Assembly (NCBI GenBank): GCA_910584145.1
Contig: CAJTXX010000003.1
Coordinates: 20,957 to 84,956, forward strand
DNA: 64,000 nucleotides
DNA from: an uncultured Eggerthellaceae bacterium
Lineage (GTDB): Bacteria > Actinomycetota > Coriobacteriia > Coriobacteriales > Eggerthellaceae
Reading direction: 5' to 3'
Shown piece after piece: positions 33,505-41,587 of this stretch; the first letter of the stretch is position 1; each line of letters begins with the position of its first letter. Position numbers and translations under genes: made by a program. The notes below the pieces were generated by a model that saw nothing but the letters and a program-made list of their open reading frames with translations, searched no databases and was not told the DNA's origin.

Positions 33505-33863
33505 GTGAGGTTCCTTTCCGTTCGTAGGAAGAGAATCTCCCAGACAACAAGGCTTCGATGCAGCATGGCAAACAAAGGTCATATCGCCATGGACAAGTAC
33601 TTACGTATACGCACCGAACCGATGTAGACAGACTCCTGCCTGCATATCCTCGACGGAACGCTCGTGCCTTTTTGGCAAACCGCACACGCCTCATGAAGCC
33701 GAGCCGCTCAATCCTGCGCACCCAATCACAATGGAAGATGCCCCGCTCAACGCCCCTTTTCGGCTTGCCGAAAATGCCAATACAGCTCGCCAGAGCGTCT
33801 CGCCCTTATCCTGTATGAACCGACCCGGAGCATTTTTGATCGCTTTGCTCCGGGCCGTGCGGA
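33505..33863. other. Intergenic region upstream of the mob operon, candidate oriT
   Basis: 359 bp without a gene. Two inverted repeats stand out. TTTTCGGC-TT-GCCGAAAA at 33757-33774 is flanked by its own A and T runs. CCCGGAGC (33824-33831) / GCTCCGGG (33847-33854) has a 15-nt AT-rich loop. The second begins 10 bp past the stop of the gene ending at 33864 and may be its terminator. The palindromic gtacttacgtatac lies near 33596. Placement beside the relaxosome genes fits an oriT; the nick site cannot be called by eye. Confidence 0.4.
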
Positions 33864-34706
33864 TTACGCTATGGCTGCGCACCGGTCGTAGAGTGGATAA
33901 CCTTCCTCCGTATCTGGCTCTTCGTAGATGTCAGCATAGAGCCGTGCTTGTCCTTCATCCCTGCAGTAAGGCAAGCCGTCCATGCACTCCAAGCGCTCAG
34001 GGCATCCGTCGCATGCTTCATAAGGAAGAGCACACAAGCCAGGAAGCTGCTGCTGACCGTAACCGAGGGAATCTCCGTACACGTCCTCATAGTCATCCCA
34101 AACGCTGCTATAAGAGCGATAGGTGGGCACGCTCTTCGTGTAGCTCGAATTGCTGTAGAGCACTCCCTCATGCTCATGGAAATCACCTATGGTGACCAAC
34201 TCGCCGCTGGCATCCAGAAGTGCCATCTTCGAGCCGAGCGTGGTCTCGATCAATCGCAGGGCATCCTCGGAATAGATGAACGATGGGATGATGCGCCGCA
34301 GCGGGTGCAGCACGTTCGCGATGTATGCCATCGTGTCGCTCACATCATCGGAGGTCTCCATGCCCCTGATGACGCCGTTGTGGGCTGCACAGAGCGTATC
34401 TCTGCATTCCGTGCTGCGAAGCCTGCCCCATTCGCCTGTGACGGGGAACGGATGGCAGCAGGAAGGCTGAACCTTGCCATGGGTCGCAATCCTGAAATGC
34501 ATGACCACAGCATAAGCCGTGAGGTCGCCCTCATGGGCGATGGCATCCTCGAACTCGCCCCAAGTCATGAAGCCCTTCTTGATTGTCACGGTCTCGCCGT
34601 TCGCTCTCATGTATCCCGCTCCGTCATGGTTGTTATCAAAGCAGTTGCGCAGGGTCTCCATGGACGGCATGGTCACGTTCTTGGGTTTAGCTACTATGAT
34701 GCACAT
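33864..34706 (-). CDS. Class II glutamine amidotransferase-like (Ntn) protein
   Basis: 280 aa. Cys2 directly after Met (MCIIVAKPKN) is the N-terminal nucleophile of the class II amidotransferase fold. AYAVVMHFRIATHGKVQPSCCHPFPV and LCAAHNGVIRGME match the GATase-II motifs (H-R, then the HNG box), and SDTMAYIANVLHPL follows. A C-terminal Cys-rich tail (CALPYEACDGCPERLECMDGLPYC) could bind metal. ATG 34706 follows aagaggagttaatc. It lies 56 bp after the amidoligase gene on the same strand, and a joint role in amide-bond chemistry is likely. Confidence 0.8.
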   Translation of the reverse strand: MCIIVAKPKNVTMPSMETLRNCFDNNHDGAGYMRANGETVTIKKGFMTWGEFEDAIAHEGDLTAYAVVMHFRIATHGKVQPSCCHPFPVTGEWGRLRSTECRDTLCAAHNGVIRGMETSDDVSDTMAYIANVLHPLRRIIPSFIYSEDALRLIETTLGSKMALLDASGELVTIGDFHEHEGVLYSNSSYTKSVPTYRSYSSVWDDYEDVYGDSLGYGQQQLPGLCALPYEACDGCPERLECMDGLPYCRDEGQARLYADIYEEPDTEEGYPLYDRCAAIA

Positions 34707-34762
34707 GATTAACTCCTCTTGTTTTGTTGTGTGGATGATTGGGTGGTGACAGGAGCGCGGGT

Positions 34763-36205
34763 TTAGCCCACTCCGCGCTCTGTCATGTATTGGGAAAGCG
34801 CCGTTCGCGCTGTTTCGCTCTCCATGTCGGAGAGGATGAACTTGGTGAGGTCTGCCCATGAGACGGCCTCGCACCATGCCTGTCCGTGAAGCTTGGCGGC
34901 ACGTGCCAAGCCTTGGGTCATGGCGAAGGATGCGTACAGCGTCTCAAGTCGCAGAGTGCCGCGAAAGATTCGGAGTTCGAAGGTGGCGGAATGCTGGAAG
35001 TTCACGCATTGGGAATGAACGCGCTTCCCCTCGCAAAGATGCTTCGACTTCTCGAACATCCCCATGGTTTGGGTTTGCAGGTTCTTCTTGTCGATGTACT
35101 CGTTGTGGATGCCGTAGTGGCACCATGTGTTGTTCTGGCGGCGCGAGAACTGGGTCAGCTGCTTCTCGAAACGCGACACGAGCATTGCGAGGTTGTACCC
35201 GCCGACCTGCTGGCGCTTTTCCGATTTGCCGAAGAAATCGCGGTTCACATGGACGTGCAAGCCGCAGCGCCCATTGTCGTGGCTTGAGAAGCCGTGCTTG
35301 ATTGCGCATTCGCGGACGCTTTCCCAAAGCCCGCACTCCATATGCTCTGCAAGCGTCATGGGATGGCTCGTCACCTCTACGCCGCATGCGAGGGAGCCAT
35401 CTTGCGTCATCCAAAAGCGTGGCTTGGTCTGAAGCTTCGCCAACTCTTTGCAATACTCGCGCCTGCGCAGACCAGCACCGCGTTCGACCTGATTTGACGT
35501 GTCCGTCTCAAGCTCCACGCCTAGATAGGGAACACGATTGTCGTGGGTGTCTCCGAAGAACTTCGTGGTGGGACGGAAGCCGTAGCGGTGAAGGTGCTCC
35601 CCCGAATCGTATTGCTCGGTGCAGCTGGTGCAGCGGTCGTATTCATCGTCCCATTCGTCAACGTCCACGTGATAGCCGCAGCAGTCGCAGTAGTTGTAAT
35701 GCTCATACGCGCATCTTCTGCAGATGTTGCCAGAAGGGGTGCGGTTGGCTTCGTTCGTGAACCATTCCTGACAGTCCTCGCATTGGAAAGCGCCAAGGTT
35801 TTCGGTGCAGGCATCGGAGCAGCAATGCAGGCTGGTTTCAGCTGACTGATCGAAGATCTCGTGATGCTCTTCGGCGGTTACCGGATGCCACTGACCGCAA
35901 GATGCACATTCTCGAAAGCCGTCCCGCTCGGCGCAGTACACGTTGCAATAGCAGTTGGTGCCGATGAGCAGACCGTCTCCCTCTTCTGTGAGGATTGTGC
36001 TGCAGGAAGGGCACTGGGGATGCCCTGCGGCTAGGGCGCAGTCTTCGCTGCAGTAATGCGATTCTCCAACCGTCACCCATCCTTCGGAATCTTCGGCGGG
36101 ATGACCATTTCCGCAGTGGTCGCAGAACGTGGCTGACATTTGCCCTGGCGCCTGACGGCGGTTGCGCATTGTTCTATTCGTGCGTTCTAGGACTGTTGTA
36201 GGCAT
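34763..36205 (-). CDS. Amidoligase-family protein with N-terminal zinc fingers
   Basis: 480 aa. Residues 20-190 hold repeated zinc-binding pairs (CDHCGNGHPAED, CPSCSTIL, CASCGQWHP, CEDCQEWF, CRRC, CDCCGYH, CTSCTEQY). The C-terminal catalytic part has YLGVELETD, DGSLACGVEVTSHPMTL, CGLHVHVNRDFFG and the late ATFELRIFRGTL, the signature of putative amidoligase_2 enzymes (glutamine-synthetase-like fold). These ATP-dependent ligases join carboxyl and amino groups, often on peptides. ATG 36205 follows aaggagcaagtctatc. A copy of the 220-bp structured repeat lies upstream. Substrate unknown. Confidence 0.85.
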   Translation of the reverse strand: MPTTVLERTNRTMRNRRQAPGQMSATFCDHCGNGHPAEDSEGWVTVGESHYCSEDCALAAGHPQCPSCSTILTEEGDGLLIGTNCYCNVYCAERDGFRECASCGQWHPVTAEEHHEIFDQSAETSLHCCSDACTENLGAFQCEDCQEWFTNEANRTPSGNICRRCAYEHYNYCDCCGYHVDVDEWDDEYDRCTSCTEQYDSGEHLHRYGFRPTTKFFGDTHDNRVPYLGVELETDTSNQVERGAGLRRREYCKELAKLQTKPRFWMTQDGSLACGVEVTSHPMTLAEHMECGLWESVRECAIKHGFSSHDNGRCGLHVHVNRDFFGKSEKRQQVGGYNLAMLVSRFEKQLTQFSRRQNNTWCHYGIHNEYIDKKNLQTQTMGMFEKSKHLCEGKRVHSQCVNFQHSATFELRIFRGTLRLETLYASFAMTQGLARAAKLHGQAWCEAVSWADLTKFILSDMESETARTALSQYMTERGVG

Positions 36206-36328
36206 GATAGACTTGCTCCTTGTCTGCCCATTTGGGCGGTAGGTTGCAAGCGTCGTGTGGTCTGCAAACTGTTCGGCGCTTGCGCTTCTCGTTTTGCCGT
36301 GTGATGGGATGCCCCCTTCACACGACGT

Positions 36329-36548
36329 CAATCGCGTTCTCTGCGATTGGTGCCGTGGCATCAATCGCTTGACTGCGACCTAACCCATCGACCGTGCATG
36401 TCAAGGCGTAAAGCCACATAGGCGCGCAGCGCCGGTTCCTGCACCAAAGTTTTCGCGTGCTCTTCGCGAAAAGTTTTGTGCGGGAAATGTGCGGGCCTTG
36501 ACATGCCTCCGAGGTCGATGGGTTAAGCCCCCGCGGCGCTTGAGCGGA
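36329..36548 (+). ncRNA. Structured RNA candidate, copy 1
   Basis: Matches 38347-38565 with about 15 substitutions and one indel. Predicted stems on the plus strand: 36329-36335 / 36343-36349; a 13-bp helix 36381-36393 / 36513-36525; a 12-bp helix 36396-36407 / 36495-36506; hairpin 36421-36425 / 36429-36433; 36436-36444 / 36478-36486; and 36450-36457 / 36465-36472. Together they form a long rod with internal hairpins. Most differences between copies fall in loops. Plus-strand transcription is favoured because U-G pairs would become A-C on the other strand. No known RNA family is recognised. Confidence 0.6.
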
Positions 36549-36599
36549 TGCTCCAAAACGTGGATGCCTTCAAGGCCCATGGAATTGCTCCCAAAACAA

Positions 36600-36628
36600 A
36601 AAGGACGTTCCCAAAGGAACGCCCTCCC
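36600..36628 (-). terminator. Terminator of the dprA-like transcript
   Basis: Minus-strand hairpin GGGCGTTCC-TTT-GGGAACGTCC (about 36603-36624) followed by TTTTTGTTTT. It lies shortly past the stop at 36650 and separates this operon from the amidoligase leader. Confidence 0.85.
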
Positions 36629-36649
36629 GTATTCATCTGACTCTCATGC

Positions 36650-37357
36650 TCAGGACTGCTCGCTCAACGCGTTCTTCCCAAACAGCGCATGCAGCTGATT
36701 CGCGAACGTATCTTCATCCACGATCGGCGTTGCTCCTTGGTATATGAGCCGGTTCGCTCCACGTGATGCCGGCGAATTGATCGGACCGGGCACAGCGAAT
36801 ACCTCCTTGCATGATTCGAGCGCATCATCGGCGGTTGAGAACGTCCCGGACGGAAGCCCCGCTTCGATGATGAGCACTGCCTTCGACTGTCCTGCCGTCA
36901 GCCGATTCCGCGCCCTGAACATGAACGGCTGTGGCGGCACGTCCCACGCGTGCTCTGATACGATCACCCCGCCTTTCTCGACGACCTGCTGGAATAGACC
37001 GGCGTTCTCACTGGGGTAGACCACATCACAGCCACCTCCCAAGAACACCGCCGCACGACCACCATGCTCAACGCAGCTTCTCAGTGCCGCCGCATCGCAT
37101 CCCCGCGCACTTCCAGTGACCAGAGCGATATCTCGCACTGCGAGCATTGTGGCGAACTTGGCAGCGCACTCTTTTCCGTATGGGGTAGCCTTCCGCGCGC
37201 CAACGATCGCCACGCCTTCGGTGCTCAGAGCGTCCACAGAGCCGATTATGTACAGCTTCTCCGGCGGTATCGGGATGCGGCGCAATGCTTCTGGGAACAT
37301 CGCATCATCTGCCGTGAGTTCGAAGCGCGTGCCTTCAAGTTTTGCTTGGGTGCCCAT
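36650..37357 (-). CDS. DprA/Smf-like Rossmann protein (short form)
   Basis: 235 aa, shorter than DprA. PPEKLYIIGSVDALSTEGVAIVGARKATPYGKECAAKF, ALVTGSARGCDAAALRSCVEHGGRAAVFLGGGCDVVYP and the late FMFRARNRLTAGQSKAVLIIEAG are the Rossmann motifs that bind single-stranded DNA and load RecA. The N-terminal SAM and C-terminal winged domains are missing. On an ICE it may process the transferred strand; related short Smf/DprA-like proteins also occur in defence contexts. It lies 15 bp after the 285-aa gene in one operon. Confidence 0.85.
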   Translation of the reverse strand: MGTQAKLEGTRFELTADDAMFPEALRRIPIPPEKLYIIGSVDALSTEGVAIVGARKATPYGKECAAKFATMLAVRDIALVTGSARGCDAAALRSCVEHGGRAAVFLGGGCDVVYPSENAGLFQQVVEKGGVIVSEHAWDVPPQPFMFRARNRLTAGQSKAVLIIEAGLPSGTFSTADDALESCKEVFAVPGPINSPASRGANRLIYQGATPIVDEDTFANQLHALFGKNALSEQS

Positions 37358-37372
37358 GCTCTGTCCCTTTCC

Positions 37373-38230
37373 CTAGTTGAATGGAGGTTGCTCAGGGGTC
37401 GATGCCTTTGCTGCAGTCTTGAGCATGAGGCGCAACGCGAATCGTGCATTGGCGGTAAGCTGGCGTTGCCATGCTCCCTGCTTCGGTGACCAGCGGAATC
37501 CATTCTTCTTGAGTGTCTCTCGAATATTGTCCGAAGGCTTGCCATCGAACAGCAACTGCAAGCGCATCAGTTCCGTGTTCTCGATGACGGCGACCTGCTC
37601 ACCCATGAACTCAATGCATCTCTCGCTTGTGCCCATCTCCTTCGTTGCTTCCAAGCTTGCAAGCTTCGCCTTCGTGGCACGAATTCTCTGCGAGTTGTTG
37701 GATAACGTGCAGGCTGCATAGGGGGCGTGCTTGCCCTCCTTGCGCGCTTGGGCGTTCGCTGTCTTCATGCTCTTTTGCTTCTCGGTCAGTTGCGCTATCT
37801 TCTCGCGCAGCTTCTTTGCCGCATCATCGTCAGCAGCTTTTATGACCTTGGAAGGTTCGCCCAGCTTGCGGATGCGCTCCTTCACTCCCATGATCTTCCG
37901 GTAGTCTTCCCAATGCCTGTCAGCGGCGCGGCTCTGCTTCTCCTTCTTGCTCACGGGAAAGTTGGCCGGACCGGCAATGAGCACGCTGGGGCACATGGAA
38001 TCGATGCGGTACTTCTTGTTGTACCAGCCAGCCAGCCGCTTCGCGAACTTATCGGCCATCTCTAGCATCGCGCCTTTCTGATCAGGGCAGCGCTCGGCTA
38101 CTTCCTCGGCGATTTCATATGCTTGGTCAACCTCTTGCATGTACTCCTGCTCGTCACCGCTGAACATGCCCATGTGGTTCATGTTCCAGGCAGTGCGGGC
38201 GGCCTCTTCGTCGATCGGGTAGTACCTCAT
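37373..38230 (-). CDS. Element protein with C-terminal FRWSPKQGAW domain
   Basis: 285 aa from ATG 38230, preceded by aaaggaggaaacccac. The N-terminal half is helical (DQAYEIAEEVAERCPDQKGAMLEMADKFAKRLAGWYNKKY). The middle is a predicted coiled coil (KLREKIAQLTEKQKSMKTANAQARKEG). The end, LQLLFDGKPSDNIRETLKKNGFRWSPKQGAWQRQLTANARFAL, is a small domain common at the C terminus of ICE and phage proteins of unknown function. It is co-transcribed with the DprA-like gene. Copy 2 of the structured repeat lies 116 bp upstream. Confidence 0.65.
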   Translation of the reverse strand: MRYYPIDEEAARTAWNMNHMGMFSGDEQEYMQEVDQAYEIAEEVAERCPDQKGAMLEMADKFAKRLAGWYNKKYRIDSMCPSVLIAGPANFPVSKKEKQSRAADRHWEDYRKIMGVKERIRKLGEPSKVIKAADDDAAKKLREKIAQLTEKQKSMKTANAQARKEGKHAPYAACTLSNNSQRIRATKAKLASLEATKEMGTSERCIEFMGEQVAVIENTELMRLQLLFDGKPSDNIRETLKKNGFRWSPKQGAWQRQLTANARFALRLMLKTAAKASTPEQPPFN

Positions 38231-38652
38231 GTGGGTTTCCTCCTTTGGTTCGGACGCTTTTCGATTCGGGGAAAGGAGGTGCGACTGTTCGTGCATTACG
38301 CAGGTGCTCTATTGGGCCGCACCCTCTTCTCCGTTGAAGCCGACCCCAATCGCGCTCTTTGCGATTGGTGCCGTGGCATCAATCGCATGACTGCGAACCA
38401 GCCCATCGGCCGTGCATGTCAAGGCGTAAAGCCACATAGGCGCTCAGCGCCGGTTCCTGCACCAAAGTTTTCGCGCGCCCTTTGCGAAAAGTTTGTGCGG
38501 GAAATGTGCGTGCCTTGACATGCGTCTGAGGTCGATGGGCTAAGCCCCCGCGGCGCTTGAGCGGAATCTTCAAATGAGGGTCGGGGGCCAATAGAGACGC
38601 CCTCCCACGGCGGCAAGGGCATCGCGGATGAGAAGCTCAGGTTTAGAGGCTC
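38231..38652. other. Intergenic region holding structured repeat copy 2
   Basis: 422 bp without a protein gene. Copy 2 of the repeat occupies 38347-38565. Between it and the start at 38230 lie 116 bp, close to the 123 bp in copy 1, but the sequences of the two leaders differ. On the other side the ParB-like gene ends at 38653. Confidence 0.7.
38347..38565 (+). ncRNA. Structured RNA candidate, copy 2
   Basis: Same architecture as copy 1. The outer helix is 38400-38411 / 38530-38541. At one position copy 1 has A36383-T36523 and copy 2 has G38401-C38540, a compensatory change. At another, A36391-T36515 becomes G38409-T38532, a G-U wobble on the plus strand. The hairpin CAATCGC / GCGATTG is conserved while its loop differs (GTTCTCT versus GCTCTTT). 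The hairpin GGCGC / GCGCC also changes only in its loop. Confidence 0.6.
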
Positions 38653-39456
38653 TCAGTCGGCTTCTATGGCGTCGAGGATTGAAGCTGTCTTGCCATCGAG
38701 AGCGATGCCCCGTCTTTCTAGGCGCCTAATCTCGGACGCAGCGGAGCGGATTCTGCGCAGGCATGTATCCAGAGAGCCCCGATCTGTCTCTTCTGCCACA
38801 CGCGCTAACCATGCATCTAACCCCTCAGAGCCTTCATTGGAGAGCACTCTTGCAGCCTCTTTGCGCTGGCTCGTGCGCATCCTTGAAACGCTCTTGCGCT
38901 GACGCTTATCCATGCCGGTGTATTCATGTGAGCCGTCCTCGGCGTGCGCCTCGTTGATGCTCCGATATACGGTTGCCTTGCTGACAGAAACACCAGAGGA
39001 AGACGCGACGGCTGCGATGGCCTGCCCGCGATCCATGTTCGCGAACGCACTTGAGTCCTGATTACGCTGGTCATCTATTCTGACCCCGATCCGTTCGTAA
39101 AGACGCCCTTTGTCAGCCACAGAGATTGGCTTCTGGATGTTGGCGACCAGCATCTGAATTTCCGCTTCGATATCGGTGAGCTCTCGCACGATGCAGGATG
39201 CAGTGCAATGCGCGGGATTGTAGGGATAGCGAATCGCCGCAAGGCGTTTGGCAGCGAATCGATGCTGTCCATCAATAATTTCGTACTTGTTGTCCATAAG
39301 CCTTCGCACCAACATGGGAGTGGCTTGGCTCGAGCGCTCGAACGACTCTGCGATTTCAGCCACCATCGTTTCGTCGAGTGCTCGGTTATCGGGTCTGACG
39401 ATGAGATCTGCACAGTCGATCTCTACAACCTCTTCTTTCGGCGGAGCCTTATCCAT
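38653..39456 (-). CDS. ParB/Srx-domain DNA-binding protein
   Basis: 267 aa from ATG 39456 (agaggtatagacgcg upstream); the frame stays open to 39651, so a longer form is possible. The ParB-like domain reads EVVEIDCADLIVRPDNRALDETMVAEIAESFE, then LVRRLMDNKYEIIDGQHRFAAKRLAAI with the DGQHR box typical of DndB/ParB-nuclease-like proteins. A helix-turn-helix follows (AAVASSSGVSVSKATVYRSINEA). It is distinct from the parB at 4142 and has no ParA partner nearby, so a regulatory role is more likely than partition. Confidence 0.75.
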   Translation of the reverse strand: MDKAPPKEEVVEIDCADLIVRPDNRALDETMVAEIAESFERSSQATPMLVRRLMDNKYEIIDGQHRFAAKRLAAIRYPYNPAHCTASCIVRELTDIEAEIQMLVANIQKPISVADKGRLYERIGVRIDDQRNQDSSAFANMDRGQAIAAVASSSGVSVSKATVYRSINEAHAEDGSHEYTGMDKRQRKSVSRMRTSQRKEAARVLSNEGSEGLDAWLARVAEETDRGSLDTCLRRIRSAASEIRRLERRGIALDGKTASILDAIEAD

Positions 39457-39810
39457 CGCGTCTATACCTCTGCTTGAAGTGTCCTCTGAAGTATCGGACA
39501 GAGGGGCCTGCGAAGGGGAAGGCGCTGTGACGAACACGCGCGGATGAGCAAGGGTTACGTATCGACCTACCATGACAAAGCGCATGAAACTTCGCCTGAC
39601 TTCAACCGGTGCGTCCTGTTGGCATGCGCTAAAAAGACATCCGCCCACCATTGAAAACGGGCTAAAGGCAGCACCTTGAGAAGCGCATAGCTGGACATGC
39701 TGCTGGTCGAATGGTCAGAACTATAGTCGCAATAAGGGTTCTCAGGAGAGCCCTTCAAAGCGCCTGCTCCTGTCCAGATAGAAGAATATACGAAAGAATA
39801 GGAGCAGACC
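39457..39810. other. Intergenic or leader region before the DUF3846 gene
   Basis: 354 bp. The right half holds a hairpin AAGGGTTCTC-AG-GAGAGCCCTT (39737-39758) and an A-rich stretch (39780-39800). The left part could encode an N-terminal extension of the ParB-like protein if translation starts at 39585. I see no other gene. Confidence 0.4.
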
Positions 39811-40119
39811 ATGAAAGCCGCAGTCATTGAGCATGGCCAGGAGATCAAAATGGTCGACATTGAGCAAGATGGAAGCGGAAGCTACTTGAGCGCACTGCAG
39901 AGTCTCGTCGGCGGAAATGTCGAAGCAATTGATGCTCTCTACGGCGATAGTCCGCTTTTGTGGGTGAACGAAGAAGGCATCCTGAGTGCGCTGACGCCAT
40001 CCAGGGCCCTTTACACCAACAAGCGCATGGAAAATCTGGGCTATCTCTCTCGCGACGGAGATCACGTGGTAAAAGACGGCGAGCTCTATGCCATCATCTT
40101 TAGAACTGCGGTTGCATGA
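39811..40119 (+). CDS. DUF3846-family protein
   Basis: 102 aa. YLSALQSLVGGNVEAIDALYGDSPLLWVNEEGILSALTPSRALYTN matches the DUF3846 pattern (a leucine-rich helix, VGG, then L-x-V-N-E-E-G and a P-x-R-A box). This family is frequent on actinobacterial and Firmicutes ICEs and phages; its function is unknown. ATG 39811 follows taggagcagacc. It opens the plus-strand block of accessory genes. Confidence 0.75.
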   Translation: MKAAVIEHGQEIKMVDIEQDGSGSYLSALQSLVGGNVEAIDALYGDSPLLWVNEEGILSALTPSRALYTNKRMENLGYLSRDGDHVVKDGELYAIIFRTAVA

Positions 40120-40152
40120 TCGTATGAGGTCAATGATGAGGGCGAACGATCC

Positions 40153-40269
40153 ATGCGCGATATCTCGACCGATGAGTTATCAAGGCTCAAAGAAGTCTTC
40201 ATGATCAAGGGATCCGGTATGGAAGAGGCGCTGAGAATCAAGCTCGGCGTCTTTGTATGTACGCGGTAG
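40153..40269 (+). CDS. Possible 38-aa peptide
   Basis: MRDISTDELSRLKEVF, then GMEEALRIKLGVFVCTR. It begins 33 bp after the DUF3846 stop and ends at the start of a nine-G run. The ribosome site is weak (gagggcg). The amphipathic helix is plausible, but the length makes the call uncertain. Confidence 0.35.
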   Translation: MRDISTDELSRLKEVFMIKGSGMEEALRIKLGVFVCTR

Positions 40270-40277
40270 GGGGGGGG
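40269..40277. repeat. G9 homopolymer before an interrupted gene
   Basis: Nine G residues five bp upstream of ATG 40283. A similar G9 run lies just before the tetR-type start at 47799. Such tracts can slip during replication and alter translation by changing ribosome-site spacing. Actual variation is not shown by one sequence. Confidence 0.5.
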
Positions 40278-40282
40278 TCTCA

Positions 40283-41044
40283 ATGTTTGATTTCAAGAGA
40301 GTGGAGAGGCCCGATGGACGGGTGACCGAGCTTGAAGCGTGCCGTGATTGGGTGGATGCGACTTTCGTGAAGGTCGACATTGGAGATGTCGAGCCATCCT
40401 CCGGAGAGGCATGATTGCGATGTCGCGATCTTCCGCTCGCGGATTCCACTATCAGCCAGTACGGCGAATACAGTCATGACGAGCGTTTTTGCTATACGGT
40501 TACAGGTGTTGCCATTGTCCGAGAGCTCATTTTTGCGGAGGGTGGAGATGGCGAGATGCTATCGATGCCCTTCGGTAGCCTTGCCAGCCTCGACACGCAT
40601 CCGGCGTGGAACACTCTTCGGATGCTTGATGACAAGCCCTTCTTTGCCAGCATTATGGAATTCAATGAATGCGGCATCAGCGTCTATGAGGATAGCCGTG
40701 GGTTTTGGTATCTGGGAATAGGCGGTTGCGGGTACGACTTCTACGAAGCCCACTGGATGAGACTCTACCGGATGCGAGGGATTCATTGGCACAGCACGCT
40801 CAAACGATGGAAAAGCGAACTGGTGCGTCGTGTTTCCTCGTATGTCAAGATGTGTGCGGAAAATCTTGGAGATATCCCTTGGTCAAATAGGCGAGAACCG
40901 ATCGAGAATGTCGTAGATGCGATCCTCGATCCGAAAGCTATCGAAGATTGCATGTTCAAGCTCGTGCGCATTTGTAGGCTTTGGCATGCTACGCCGAAGC
41001 TGAAGAGCATCATGCTGGGCGAGCATGCCATCGGGCGAAATTAA
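40283..41044 (+). pseudogene. Element protein of unknown function split by an in-frame TGA
   Basis: One frame of 254 codons with TGA at 40412-40414. Before the stop: MFDFKRVERPDGRVTELEAC, ending DVEPSSGEA (43 aa). After it: LPLADSTISQYGEYSHDERFCYTVTG, LASLDTHPAWNTLRMLDD, HWHSTLKRWKSELVRRVSSY and more (209 aa). The second part could start independently at TTG 40415, because ggagagg lies 5 bp upstream. So it is either a nonsense-mutated single gene or two coupled cistrons. No family is recognised; the C-terminal part is rich in aromatic residues. Confidence 0.55.
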
Positions 41045-41067
41045 TCGAGGCGACCGCGAGTCTCGAC

Positions 41068-41328
41068 ATGCGACTAAGCTATGCGCTTCAATGGGCTGGG
41101 TGGACCGAGATCACCCCCTTTTCCACGTCATTACATGAGGTTCTCTTTGACCGAAATGGTTGTGTGTCGTTCGGCAAGAGGAATGGAAACTCAGTAACAT
41201 GGAATAGCCTCGCCCGTAAGGGAAGGCGCGGATGCCACGCATTGCGCGTGTTGATCATTCCATGCCGATGGCCTATGCATTGTGTCGGATCATCGGCATG
41301 GAGATCCTCATTCGATCGAGCGTCATGA
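41068..41328 (+). CDS. Doubtful small ORF or gene remnant
   Basis: 86 aa. The first 55 residues (MRLSYALQWAGWTEITPFST, then HEVLFDRNGCVSFGKRNGN) look protein-like; the remainder is arginine- and cysteine-rich and unconvincing. There is no clear ribosome site. It follows the interrupted gene above and may be debris of a longer cargo gene. Confidence 0.3.
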   Translation: MRLSYALQWAGWTEITPFSTSLHEVLFDRNGCVSFGKRNGNSVTWNSLARKGRRGCHALRVLIIPCRWPMHCVGSSAWRSSFDRAS

Positions 41329-41452
41329 TTCCATGGCGGAATGATAGATATCGCGAATGCATAATCCGATCATCCGCCTGAGCGGTAAAATGGATGCGTC
41401 ACAGTCATAGGGTGTAGCAATGCGCCCGTAATAGCAAATCAGTAGCCGGGAT

Positions 41453-41582
41453 GGAGAACATCTGTCCTTGAGGCTACTGCATTTGCGTTGCATCATGACT
41501 GTGACAGGTTTTGGCGGATGTTCTCCTACTGGGCATAACGAGCTCCGCCTCACATACTGACGTTAGGGTGAGACGGAGCTCG
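41453..41582. promoter_or_regulatory. Two consecutive long hairpins before a small ORF
   Basis: GGAGAACATC (41453-41462) pairs with GATGTTCTCC (41517-41526). Then CGAGCTCCGCCTCAC (41539-41553) pairs with GTGAGACGGAGCTCG (41568-41582) with one mismatch. The second arm of the latter includes ggag, the only plausible ribosome site for ATG 41588, so folding would hide it. The layout suggests translational or attenuation control of the downstream 81-aa gene. Confidence 0.5.
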
Positions 41583-41587
41583 GTTTA

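Larger units (their letters stand above)
36206..36649. other. Intergenic region holding structured repeat copy 1
   Basis: 444 bp without a protein gene. It contains the 220-bp repeat (36329-36548), the dprA-like gene's terminator (36600-36627), and a leader of 123 bp before the amidoligase gene. That leader has its own inverted repeat, CGTCGTGTG (36251-36259) / CACACGACG (36319-36327), abutting the repeat. Confidence 0.7.

Noticed and set aside
36329..36548. The 220-bp repeat as an insertion sequence or MITE
   Set aside because: No short direct repeats flank either copy, and the ends are not simple terminal inverted repeats. Changes preserve internal stems. Not fully excluded.
38653..39651. 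The longer 332-aa form of the ParB-like protein
   Set aside because: The added N terminus is low-complexity and its possible starts (39651, 39585) lack a ribosome site. Start 39456 is preferred but not certain.
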